From UBA1562 sp041653955 (GTDB lineage: Bacteria > Omnitrophota > Gorgyraeia > Gygaellales > Profunditerraquicolaceae): a stretch of 35,382 bases of DNA. The translations under genes and the position numbers were made by a program. The notes under the pieces were generated by a model that saw only the letters and a list, made by a program, of their open reading frames with translations, searched no databases and had not been told where the DNA came from. Location of the stretch: the NCBI GenBank assembly GCA_041653955.1, contig JBAZEH010000014.1:1-35382 (forward strand), in the 5' to 3' direction. Position 1 is the first letter of the stretch. Every line of letters begins with the position of its first letter. This document shows, in pieces, positions 17,203 through 24,405 of the stretch.

Positions 17203-17310
17203 GGGACACCCTTTTTGCCAAAGCCAAGGGTGTCCCCCTGATAAGAAAATAAGGGACACCCTCCCGATTAGCAGGAAGGGTGTCCCCCGATTAGCAGGAA
17301 GGGTGTCCCT
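17203..17310. repeat. REP-like cluster, GGGACACCCTT type, upstream of mnmG
   Basis: Hairpin A: GGGACACCCTT (17203-17213) pairs with AAGGGTGTCCC (17226-17236). Hairpin B: GGGACACCCT (17253-17262) pairs with AGGGTGTCCC (17277-17286). The loop plus right arm of B (17265-17286, 22 bases) is then duplicated at 17288-17309, directly before ATG 17311. No T-tract follows. The duplicated arm contains AGGAAGGG, which ends 7 bases before the mnmG ATG and may act as its ribosome binding site. Confidence 0.88.
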
Positions 17311-19203
17311 ATGTATGAGGTGATAGTTATAGGTGGAGGGCATGCGGGCATAGAAGCCGCCCTGGCTTCGGCGCGTATGGGTTCAAAAACCCTCCTTTTA
17401 ACATTAAGCCGCGATACCATAGGCGCCTTAAGTTGCAACCCGGCCATAGGGGGGGTAGGCAAAGGCCAGCTGGTAAAAGAGATTGACGCGTTGGGCGGCG
17501 AGATCGCTAAGGCATCTGATGCCTGCGGCGTGCAATTCAGAATACTAAATGCTTCTAAGGGCCCGGCAGCGCAGTCATCGCGCGCGCAGGTGGATATGGC
17601 CCTTTATAAGAAATATATGCAGGATATACTAAAAGGCCAGGGCAGCCTTTTTATAAAAGAATCAGAAGCAGTAAAGATAATCGTAAAAGACAGCCGGGCA
17701 ATAGGGATAGTGACCAGAGATAATGAGGAGATCCTTTCTTCATGTGTGGTCATATGCCCGGGGACTTTTCTTGACGGGCTTATACATGTCGGGCTTAAAC
17801 ATTTTAGCGCTGGGCGTATCAATGAACCGGCTTCCCGCGGCCTGAGCGGGAGCCTGAAAGGGTTAGGATTTAACCTGTTAAGGTTTAAGACGGGCACCTG
17901 CCCGCGCCTGGATAAGAATTCCATTGATTTTTCTAAGCTAACCGTTCAAAACGGGGATGCTACCCCTAAGCCTTTTTCTTTCTCTACTAAGAAAATAACC
18001 CAAAAACAACTCCCCTGCCATATCACTTATACAAATAAAGATACGCACCGCGTGATCACGGATAACCTGGATAAATCTCCTTTATACACCGGGATAATAC
18101 AGGCGACAGGGGTGCGTTATTGCCCGTCGATTGAAGATAAGATAGTCAAGTTCGCGGATAGGCAGAGGCACCAGATATTCCTTGAACCGCAGGGTTATGA
18201 TACCGATGAGATATACCCTAACGGGCTGGCTACCAGCCTTCCGGAGGATGTGCAGCTTCAGTTATTGCATTCTATGGAAGGCCTTCAGGAGGCGCGCGTA
18301 ATACGTTTCGGTTACGGGATAGAGCACACCGTAGTTGAGCCAACGCAGCTCTATCCTACCCTGGAAACAAAATTGGTAAAGAACCTTTATCTGGCCGGGC
18401 AGATAAACGGCACGACCGGGTATGAGGAGGCAGCGGCGCAAGGACTTATCGCGGGTATAAACGCCGCTTTACGAGCAGGAGGAAAGGAGCCGCTCATCCT
18501 GGACCGCGCCTCAAGTTATATCGGGGTATTGATAGATGACCTTACCACAAAAGGCACGAATGAACCTTACCGGATGTTCACCTCGCGCGTTGAATACAGG
18601 CTTATCCTGCGGGAGGATAACGCCGATATACGGCTGGCTAAGATAGGGTATGATTTGGGCCTGGTGAATGCTAAAATATATAAGAAAACAGAAGAGAAGA
18701 TAAAGGCGATCGCCAAAGGTATTGATTTCCTGAAAGAGGCGCGCATTAAACCCGAAGCGGTTTTAAATGAAGGCCTCGCGCGCCTGGGTATAGCCGCTTT
18801 GAACAAGTCGGTTACGCTGGAGGAGTTTTTAAGGAGGCCGGAGATGAGCCTGGCGCGGTTGAGGGAACTGGGGCTTTTTAATTCACAGATACCAGAAATC
18901 GCTTCTTCCCAGGTAGAAATTGAGGTAAAATATTCAGGGTTCATACATAGGCAGCTTAAGGAGGTAGACAGGTTCAATAATCTTGAGAGAATAAGGCTGC
19001 CTGAAAGCGTAAATTACGCGGATATGCCCGGTCTCTCCCGCGAGATAAAAGAGAAGCTGAATAAATTCAGGCCCCTCAATCTGGGCCAGGCATCGCGCAT
19101 ATCCGGGGTGACTCCGGCGGCTATTTCTACTCTCATGATATATTTAAAAAAGAGGGACGTTCTTCCTGCCAATCGTAAGGGTGTCCCCGGGGGCCAGGTA
19201 TAA
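17311..19203 (+). CDS. mnmG: tRNA uridine-5-carboxymethylaminomethyl modification enzyme MnmG (GidA)
   Basis: FAD-dependent subunit that, with MnmE, installs the (carboxymethyl)aminomethyl group at wobble U34 of certain tRNAs. 630 residues. The FAD-binding VIVIGGGHAGIEAALASARMG starts at residue 4; SCNPAIGGVGKGQLVKEIDALGG, GTFLDGLIHVG, RLKTGTCPR-type (here LLRFKTGTCPR), and AGQINGTTGYEEAAAQGLIAGINAA follow; the C-terminal MnmE/tRNA-binding domain ends in ASRISGVTPAAISTLMIYLKK. The natural family end is about there; the last 16 residues (from RDVLPANRKG on) are encoded by a REP-like hairpin, and a similar element abuts the start codon. Stop and next start overlap (TAATG). Confidence 0.96.
   Translation: MYEVIVIGGGHAGIEAALASARMGSKTLLLTLSRDTIGALSCNPAIGGVGKGQLVKEIDALGGEIAKASDACGVQFRILNASKGPAAQSSRAQVDMALYKKYMQDILKGQGSLFIKESEAVKIIVKDSRAIGIVTRDNEEILSSCVVICPGTFLDGLIHVGLKHFSAGRINEPASRGLSGSLKGLGFNLLRFKTGTCPRLDKNSIDFSKLTVQNGDATPKPFSFSTKKITQKQLPCHITYTNKDTHRVITDNLDKSPLYTGIIQATGVRYCPSIEDKIVKFADRQRHQIFLEPQGYDTDEIYPNGLATSLPEDVQLQLLHSMEGLQEARVIRFGYGIEHTVVEPTQLYPTLETKLVKNLYLAGQINGTTGYEEAAAQGLIAGINAALRAGGKEPLILDRASSYIGVLIDDLTTKGTNEPYRMFTSRVEYRLILREDNADIRLAKIGYDLGLVNAKIYKKTEEKIKAIAKGIDFLKEARIKPEAVLNEGLARLGIAALNKSVTLEEFLRRPEMSLARLRELGLFNSQIPEIASSQVEIEVKYSGFIHRQLKEVDRFNNLERIRLPESVNYADMPGLSREIKEKLNKFRPLNLGQASRISGVTPAAISTLMIYLKKRDVLPANRKGVPGGQV
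19154..19187. repeat. REP-like hairpin encoding the MnmG C-terminal tail (inverted copy)
   Basis: GGGACGTTCTT (19154-19164) faces AAGGGTGTCCC (19177-19187). Eight Watson-Crick pairs plus three G-T wobble pairs keep the 11-bp stem. Its loop, CCTGCCAATCG, is one base off the reverse complement of the loop in the repeat before mnmG (17265-17275), so this is an inverted relative of that repeat. It lies inside the reading frame. Confidence 0.75.
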
Positions 19204-19871
19204 TGGAAGGGAATTATTCCAGCCTTAAAAGATTATGCGAAGACGCGGGAGCGGACCTGTTCGGTGTAGCCGATATCAACGGGATAAAAAAAGAGTTCGC
19301 CTTGCCGCGGGAGATGCTGGAGCAATTTGATAAGGCGGTATGCCTGGGGGTCAGATTATCCGCGAGCGTATTAGGAGAGATAAAAGAGGCGCCTACAAGG
19401 TTATACTCTTACCATTACCGCACCGCGAACTCTTTGCTTGACCAGGTAGCTTTTAGGGCGGGCAACTATATACAGAAGAAAGGTTATTCTGCCTTGCCCA
19501 TACCGGCATCGCAGATCCTGGATTGGGAGAGCCAGAAGGCGCACCTGTCGCATAAAAAGATAGGTTATCTGGCGGGGTTAGGATGGATAGGCAGGAATAA
19601 TTTGCTGGTTAATGAGGAGCTGGGCAGCCAGTTCCGCCTGGTTTCTATTTTGACCGATATGCCCTTAAGGACAGATAAACCCACAAAGCAAGATTGCGCG
19701 GAGTGCCGCCGATGTATCAAGGTATGCCCCGCTGGAGCGATAAAAGAGAAGGCGTCGGATTTTAACCATCTAAAGTGTTTTGAGAAGCTGAAGGAGTTTA
19801 ATAAGCGGCGTTTAGTTGAACAGTATATATGCGGGATATGCGTGAATATTTGTAAAGGAGAAAAAAGATGA
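19203..19871 (+). CDS. QueG-like double 4Fe-4S protein (short form)
   Basis: A 222-residue iron-sulfur protein related to epoxyqueuosine reductase QueG. The catalytic-type N-terminal region is present (LSHKKIGYLAGLGWIGRNNLLVNEELGSQFRLVSILTDMPL), followed by cluster ligands CAECRRCIKVCPAGAI and CGICVNIC near the end. Classical QueG is about 350-380 residues with a C-terminal HEAT-like part; that part is missing here, so the substrate may differ. QueG proteins bind cobalamin. The 1-base overlap with mnmG, another wobble-modifying enzyme, favours a tRNA role, but that is inference. It overlaps the next gene by ATGA. Confidence 0.75.
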   Translation: MEGNYSSLKRLCEDAGADLFGVADINGIKKEFALPREMLEQFDKAVCLGVRLSASVLGEIKEAPTRLYSYHYRTANSLLDQVAFRAGNYIQKKGYSALPIPASQILDWESQKAHLSHKKIGYLAGLGWIGRNNLLVNEELGSQFRLVSILTDMPLRTDKPTKQDCAECRRCIKVCPAGAIKEKASDFNHLKCFEKLKEFNKRRLVEQYICGICVNICKGEKR

Positions 19872-21490
19872 TGAAGGAGATTATTTTCGGCGTGATAGGA
19901 GGCCTGGGCTTATTCATATACGGGATACATGAGATGAGCGAGGGCCTGCATAAGGCTTGCGGAGAGAAGATGAGGAATATCCTGCATAGCCTTACCGGAG
20001 GGCCGAAGAGAGGGGTATTGGTAGGGGCGGGGATAACCAGCCTGATCCAGTCTTCTTCCGCTACTACGGTAATGGTCATAGGTTTTGTGAATGCCGGGTT
20101 AATGAACCTGTCGCAGGCGCTGGGGGTCATATTCGGCGCCAATATAGGCACGACGATTACCGCGCAGCTGATAGCCTTTAAGCTCACAGATTATGCCCTC
20201 CCCATAATAGGGGTAGGGATGGCCATGCTTATGCTTTCAAAGAAAAAGACGCATAAACATATCGGAGAATTCATGCTTGGGTTTGGTATTCTCTTCTTGG
20301 GGCTGAATATACTTACGACTGTAGTTAAGCCCTTAGGCCAGTACCCCGCGTTTGAAAATATCCTGATCAGTTTCGGAAACAGCCCTTTCCTGGGGATATT
20401 GGCAGGGGCTGTCGTTACGGCTGTATTCCAGAGCAGTTCGGTTACGACAGGTATGGTCCTGGGGCTGGCAATAGCCGGATTAATTGATTTAAGGGCAGCG
20501 ATACACCTGATCTTGGGTTGTAATATCGGGACTTGCGTTACGGCATTGATCGCCTCCATAGGCACCGGGATATCCGCAAGGAGGGCGGCATTAGCGCACG
20601 TAATGTTTAATATTTTAGGGGTATTGATTTTTCTTCCTTTTTTGGGCCCTTTTCAGGAGTTCATAGCCGGCTTTTCCCAGCAGCTGCCGCGGCAGATAGC
20701 GAACGCGCATACATTTTTCAATGTAATAAATGTGGTTATCTTTGTCCCCTTTATACCTTTATATGCCAAATTACTTACCAGGATTATGCCGGGCAAAGAA
20801 GAAGAAGAAGTAGAATACCTGCCTAAATATCTGGACAGGCGCCTGTTGAATACTCCCCCTATCGCCCTTGATGCCGCGATCAAAGAAATAATCAGGACTC
20901 TGGGTTTGACGCAGAGGATGCTTGATATCGCCATAGACAGCTTCGTAAAGAATGATTCTCGCTCCCTGGAGAAGATAACCAGGCGTGAAGAAGCAGTAGA
21001 TTCTTTGAGGGAAGCGATCACCAACTATCTGGTGCAATTAATGCAGCAGGAATTAAGTTCCGGGGAATCCAGGAAGATCCCCCCGCTCATACACGCCATT
21101 AATGATGTTGAGAGGATTGGCGACCACGCGGAGAACCTTAGGGACCTGGCGCAGCAGAAGATAGATGACCGTATGCCTTTTTCTGTTACGGCAGTGGATG
21201 AATTAAAGAATATGTACGCAGATATAAACAGGATGATCAACTGCTGCGTTAACGCGCTGGGGACAAATAATGTGGACGAAGCGAAGGTCGTGCTGGAAAA
21301 AGAATGCCATGTGAATACATTAAGGGATAGGCTTAAGGATAACCATGTCAAGCGCCTGGAGCAAGGGCAATGCAGGGTCCTTTCCGGGGTGATCTTCCTT
21401 GATATGATCAGCAATTTGGAGAAGATAGCGGACCATCTTACCAATGTTGCCCAGGCGGTAATAGAAGGCCTGCAGTGGGACAACCGTTAA
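19868..21490 (+). CDS. Na+/phosphate cotransporter with C-terminal PhoU-like domain
   Basis: A 540-residue inner-membrane protein. The N-terminal 310 residues hold two inverted Na/Pi-cotransporter repeats, each with the QSSS signature (SLIQSSSATTVMVIGFVNAG and AVFQSSSVTTGMVLGLAIAG) and partners GANIGTT and GCNIGTC. Residues about 330-540 are a helical PhoU-like domain (INDVERIGDHAENLRDLAQQK, FLDMISNLEKIADHLTNVAQAV). Domain order is that of the NptA/YjbB group, which moves phosphate with sodium. It stands just before phoB-phoR and the porin-pst genes, making phosphate the clear theme. A ribosome binding site, GGAG, precedes ATG 19868. Confidence 0.92.
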   Translation: MMKEIIFGVIGGLGLFIYGIHEMSEGLHKACGEKMRNILHSLTGGPKRGVLVGAGITSLIQSSSATTVMVIGFVNAGLMNLSQALGVIFGANIGTTITAQLIAFKLTDYALPIIGVGMAMLMLSKKKTHKHIGEFMLGFGILFLGLNILTTVVKPLGQYPAFENILISFGNSPFLGILAGAVVTAVFQSSSVTTGMVLGLAIAGLIDLRAAIHLILGCNIGTCVTALIASIGTGISARRAALAHVMFNILGVLIFLPFLGPFQEFIAGFSQQLPRQIANAHTFFNVINVVIFVPFIPLYAKLLTRIMPGKEEEEVEYLPKYLDRRLLNTPPIALDAAIKEIIRTLGLTQRMLDIAIDSFVKNDSRSLEKITRREEAVDSLREAITNYLVQLMQQELSSGESRKIPPLIHAINDVERIGDHAENLRDLAQQKIDDRMPFSVTAVDELKNMYADINRMINCCVNALGTNNVDEAKVVLEKECHVNTLRDRLKDNHVKRLEQGQCRVLSGVIFLDMISNLEKIADHLTNVAQAVIEGLQWDNR

Positions 21491-21505
21491 CGGGGCGCGG
21501 CACTT

Positions 21506-22201
21506 ATGAAAGAGAAGATACTGATCGTAGACGATGAAAAAGATATAGTCAAAATGCTGGATTATAACCTGAAGAAAGAGGGTTTTAGGACTATATCTGC
21601 CTATGACGGCGATTACGGCCTTGACTTAGCTGCCAGGGAGAAGCCCGACCTCATTATCCTGGATCTTATGCTTTCGGGAATGGATGGGCTTGAAGTATGC
21701 AAGGAGCTAAAGAAAGAGGAAAAAACATTTTCTATACCTATTATTATGCTTACTGCCAAAAGCCAGGAATCGGATAAGATAGTCGGGCTTGAATTAGGGG
21801 CAGACGATTATATGACCAAGCCGTTCAGCCCCCGCGAGCTGATCGCCCGCGTAAGGGCGTTATTACGCAGGGTTAAAGAAAAAGATAAACCGGCGGAGGA
21901 GCTGACTTCCGGGAGCCTGGCTATAGACCTTTTAAAGATAGAGGTGAGAGTGAAAGGAAGGCCGATTGAGCTGACCTCCAAAGAATTTGAGCTTTTAAAG
22001 ATACTTGTAAAATCCAAAGGCAGGGTATTATCCCGCGATTACCTTCTGGATACTATTTGGGGGTTTGATAACGCCTTAGAGATACAGACGCGCACCGTAG
22101 ACGTGCATATCAGAAGCCTGCGCAAAAAATTAAAGAGTGAGGCAAAGCGCATAGTAACGGTAAAGAATTACGGCTACAGGTTCGAAATAGATGAAGATTA
22201 A
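21506..22201 (+). CDS. phoB: Response regulator, OmpR/PhoB family
   Basis: A 231-residue two-component regulator. Receiver domain: acidic pocket Asp9-Asp10, phospho-acceptor Asp53 (IILDLML), and the TKPF lysine. C-terminal winged helix: ELTSKEFELLKILVKSKGRVLSRDYLLDTIWG and RTVDVHIRSLRKKL...VKNYGYRF. The partner kinase overlaps it by 11 bases and the whole pst-phoU operon follows, so the PhoB assignment rests on context plus family. It probably acts on the repeated TTTTAC sites downstream of the kinase. Confidence 0.88.
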   Translation: MKEKILIVDDEKDIVKMLDYNLKKEGFRTISAYDGDYGLDLAAREKPDLIILDLMLSGMDGLEVCKELKKEEKTFSIPIIMLTAKSQESDKIVGLELGADDYMTKPFSPRELIARVRALLRRVKEKDKPAEELTSGSLAIDLLKIEVRVKGRPIELTSKEFELLKILVKSKGRVLSRDYLLDTIWGFDNALEIQTRTVDVHIRSLRKKLKSEAKRIVTVKNYGYRFEIDED

Positions 22202-23969
22202 GCCCCGTGGCTTTAAATTCAAATTAATATCCTCGTATATCCTTATCCTTTTTATTTCCTTCAGTTTCACCACATATTTCTTAAGCAGTAAATTAGAGAA
22301 GAATACGTTAGAAAGCATAAGGTCATCTTTATTAAAACAGGCTTTCCTGGTCGCTAACCAGATTCCGCTAGAGAAAATGAAGAGAGGGGATCGGGAAGGC
22401 CTGGATGCGCTTATAGAAGGCATATCTCTTAGGATAAGATGCCGCGTGACCGTAATAAATACCGGCGGAGAGGTCTTTTTTGATTCCGATATGCCTTTGG
22501 AAGAGCTGCCGAATATGGAGAACCACGCCGGCAGGCCGGAGATAAGATCAGCCTTTGAGGATGGGGCGGGGGCCCAGATACGGTATTCTTCCACGCTTAA
22601 GATAGATATGCTTTATGTCGCCGTACCCATACGGGATAATGGAGGGGCAGCCGGGGTGGTGAGGCTTTCGCTGCCTCTTACAGATATAGAGGATACATTA
22701 TCGGATATCAGGAAGACCATTATATTCAGTCTGGTCTTTGCAATGGCCCTGGCTTTTATCCTGGGGTCAATATTCATATCAGGCATTGCTAACCCCCTTA
22801 ACAGGATCATCAATATTTCCCGTAAGTTCTCGGAAGGGGATCTTGAACACAAGATAATAATCAATTCTATGGATGAGATCGGACAGCTCGCAGAGGCCCT
22901 TAATGGTATGGCGGATAACCTGAAAGACAAGATAAGCCAGATAAAAACCCAAAATCAGAAATTGAGGGCTATCTTTGATAGTATGGTTGAAGGGGTTATT
23001 GTTACGGATAGCTCTATGCGCATAACCTCTATAAATCCTACCGCCGAGAAGATATTCGGGGTTTTGAGCAGGGACGCGGAAGGAAAATATTTCCTTGAGG
23101 TATTGCGTAATAATGAGCTATCAGAGATAATAATTGCGGTTCTGGAGAAAAAAGGCTCTTTGTCTAAAGAGCTCAAAATTTCCTGGCCCCTGCAGAAGAT
23201 ATTCAGGGTAAACGCCTCAGCCATATTCGAAAAAGACTCTACGGCAGGGTGCCTTCTGGTAATACACGATATAACGGAGATAAGGAAACTTGAGACAATG
23301 CGCCGTGATTTTGTTGCTAACCTGTCCCACGAGTTAAAGACCCCGCTTACTTCCATAAGGGGTTTTATTGAGACCCTTCTTGAGGGCGCCCTGGAGGATA
23401 GAGAGAACAGCCGCCATTTCCTGCAGATCATACAGGAGCACTCTATACGCCTTGGGAACCTGGTAGATGACCTCTTATCATTGTCTTATCTGGAATCAAG
23501 AGAGATAACCCTGGAGAAGGTTGAATTTAACCTGAAGAAGTTTGTTGACGATATTTTAGCAGGCTTTAAATCCCAACTTAAGAAAAAATCTGTTTCTGCC
23601 AGCAATTCACTGCCGGATAGCCTTATGATTACGGCGGACAAAGACAAGATAGGCCAGGTTTTGACCAATTTGTTTGATAATGGTATAAAATTCAACCGTG
23701 AAAACGGCGCGCTGAAGGTTTACAGCGAGATATCGGGCGGCGCAGTAAAGATTATTGTAGAAGATTCAGGAGCAGGCATACCATCTAAAGATACTCTCCG
23801 TATCTTTGAACGTTTTTACCGGGTGGATAAAGCGCGCTCGCGCGAACTCGGCGGGACAGGCCTGGGCCTGTCCATAGTAAAGCATATAGTAGAACTGCAC
23901 GGCGGTAACACAGGCGTAGAAAGCACGCAGGGCCTGGGTTCCAAATTCTGGTTTACTCTTCCCATGTAG
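22191..23969 (+). CDS. phoR: PhoR-like sensor histidine kinase
   Basis: A 592-residue membrane kinase. Membrane helix 1 at about residues 13-31 and helix 2 at about 175-197 enclose a roughly 140-residue periplasmic part; then a HAMP domain (about 197-250), a PAS domain (about 262-360), the HisKA helix with phospho-accepting His380 (FVANLSHELKTPLTSIRGF), and the ATPase domain with N-box LFDNGIKFN, DSGAGIP, FERFYRVD and GGTGLGLSIVKHIVELHGG. The order TM-periplasm-TM-HAMP-PAS-HisKA-HATPase is that of PhoR. Translationally coupled to phoB. In known systems PhoR senses phosphate through PstSCAB and PhoU, both encoded downstream. Confidence 0.9.
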   Translation: MKIKPRGFKFKLISSYILILFISFSFTTYFLSSKLEKNTLESIRSSLLKQAFLVANQIPLEKMKRGDREGLDALIEGISLRIRCRVTVINTGGEVFFDSDMPLEELPNMENHAGRPEIRSAFEDGAGAQIRYSSTLKIDMLYVAVPIRDNGGAAGVVRLSLPLTDIEDTLSDIRKTIIFSLVFAMALAFILGSIFISGIANPLNRIINISRKFSEGDLEHKIIINSMDEIGQLAEALNGMADNLKDKISQIKTQNQKLRAIFDSMVEGVIVTDSSMRITSINPTAEKIFGVLSRDAEGKYFLEVLRNNELSEIIIAVLEKKGSLSKELKISWPLQKIFRVNASAIFEKDSTAGCLLVIHDITEIRKLETMRRDFVANLSHELKTPLTSIRGFIETLLEGALEDRENSRHFLQIIQEHSIRLGNLVDDLLSLSYLESREITLEKVEFNLKKFVDDILAGFKSQLKKKSVSASNSLPDSLMITADKDKIGQVLTNLFDNGIKFNRENGALKVYSEISGGAVKIIVEDSGAGIPSKDTLRIFERFYRVDKARSRELGGTGLGLSIVKHIVELHGGNTGVESTQGLGSKFWFTLPM

Positions 23970-23994
23970 CATCCTTCAAAACACCTCCCTAAGG

Positions 23995-24033
23995 TTTTAC
24001 CCACATTTTACATCTCCTTAAGCCGTATTTAAT
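23995..24033 (+). promoter_or_regulatory. Putative Pho-box promoter 1
   Basis: TTTTAC occurs at 23995-24000 and 24006-24011, an 11-bp direct repeat as in PhoB/PhoP sites. Sixteen bases after the second copy is TTTAAT (24028-24033), a plausible -10 element; there is no normal TTGACA. A second candidate -10, TATACT, lies at 24044-24049. It stands directly after phoR. Confidence 0.4.
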
Positions 24034-24055
24034 AGGGGTATCTTATACTTTAGCC

Positions 24056-24166
24056 ATGATAAGAAGAACACAAGAGACGATCATGGCGGTATTGAGGTTC
24101 CTGAATATCCTCATATCCGAAGAAATCAGGATAATGGATGAATTTTACGCGTTTAAAGACGGATGA
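24056..24166 (+). CDS. Doubtful 36-codon ORF between phoR and the porin
   Basis: ATG 24056 to TGA 24164-24166 encodes 36 residues, beginning MIRRTQETIMAVLRF, possibly one amphipathic helix. There is no ribosome binding site. If the TATACT at 24044-24049 is used, transcription would start almost exactly at the ATG, giving a leaderless message. I recognise no family, and it may be chance. Confidence 0.2.
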   Translation: MIRRTQETIMAVLRFLNILISEEIRIMDEFYAFKDG

Positions 24167-24170
24167 GATA

Positions 24171-24209
24171 TTTAACGAGGATTTTACATTGGCTTAAAGC
24201 GGATATAAC
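24171..24209 (+). promoter_or_regulatory. Putative Pho-box promoter 2
   Basis: TTTAAC (24171-24176) and TTTTAC (24182-24187) repeat with an 11-bp period, followed after 16 bases by TATAAC (24204-24209). Geometry is the same as in site 1, and both share the 9-mer ATTTTACAT. Transcription from near 24216 would run into the hairpin, the 41-codon ORF and the porin-pst genes. Confidence 0.45.
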
Positions 24210-24222
24210 GCTTCTGTTGTAA

Positions 24223-24255
24223 CTTATTATCGAAGATGATAAGGGAAGGGGGTGA
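24223..24255 (+). promoter_or_regulatory. Hairpin plus strong ribosome binding site before the 41-codon ORF
   Basis: CTTATTATC (24223-24231) pairs with GATGATAAG (24235-24243) around a 3-base GAA loop: nine pairs including one wobble. Two bases later is AAGGGGGTGA (24246-24255), one base from the ideal anti-Shine-Dalgarno match, 9 bases before ATG 24265. No T-tract, so it is a 5' leader structure rather than a terminator. Confidence 0.55.
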
Positions 24256-24264
24256 GCGGGAAAT

Positions 24265-24390
24265 ATGAAAAATATGTCTTCGATAAACAGAGATTCCGTA
24301 GCCGCGCATTTAGGTGGATGTGCCTGCGGGTCCTTGAAATCCATAGATGAGGAGTTATCTTTAACAAAAAAATTATGTACCGGTGATTAA
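24265..24390 (+). CDS. Small 41-residue protein of unknown function
   Basis: ATG 24265 to TAA 24388-24390. It is supported by one of the best ribosome binding sites in the window (AAGGGGGTGA, 9-base spacing) and by its position 15 bases before the porin start. The peptide begins MKNMSSINRDSVAAHLGG, then carries CACG and a lone Cys near its end, with no signal peptide or membrane segment. It could be a leader peptide coupling translation to the porin, or a small phosphate-starvation protein. I know of no family. Confidence 0.5.
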   Translation: MKNMSSINRDSVAAHLGGCACGSLKSIDEELSLTKKLCTGD

Positions 24391-24405
24391 ACAGGAGGAT
24401 AGCAG

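Noticed and set aside
17203..17310. Rho-independent terminator after apgM
   Set aside because: Stems are strong but no run of T follows either hairpin, and the sequence pattern recurs in inverted form at the end of mnmG, which fits REP elements better.
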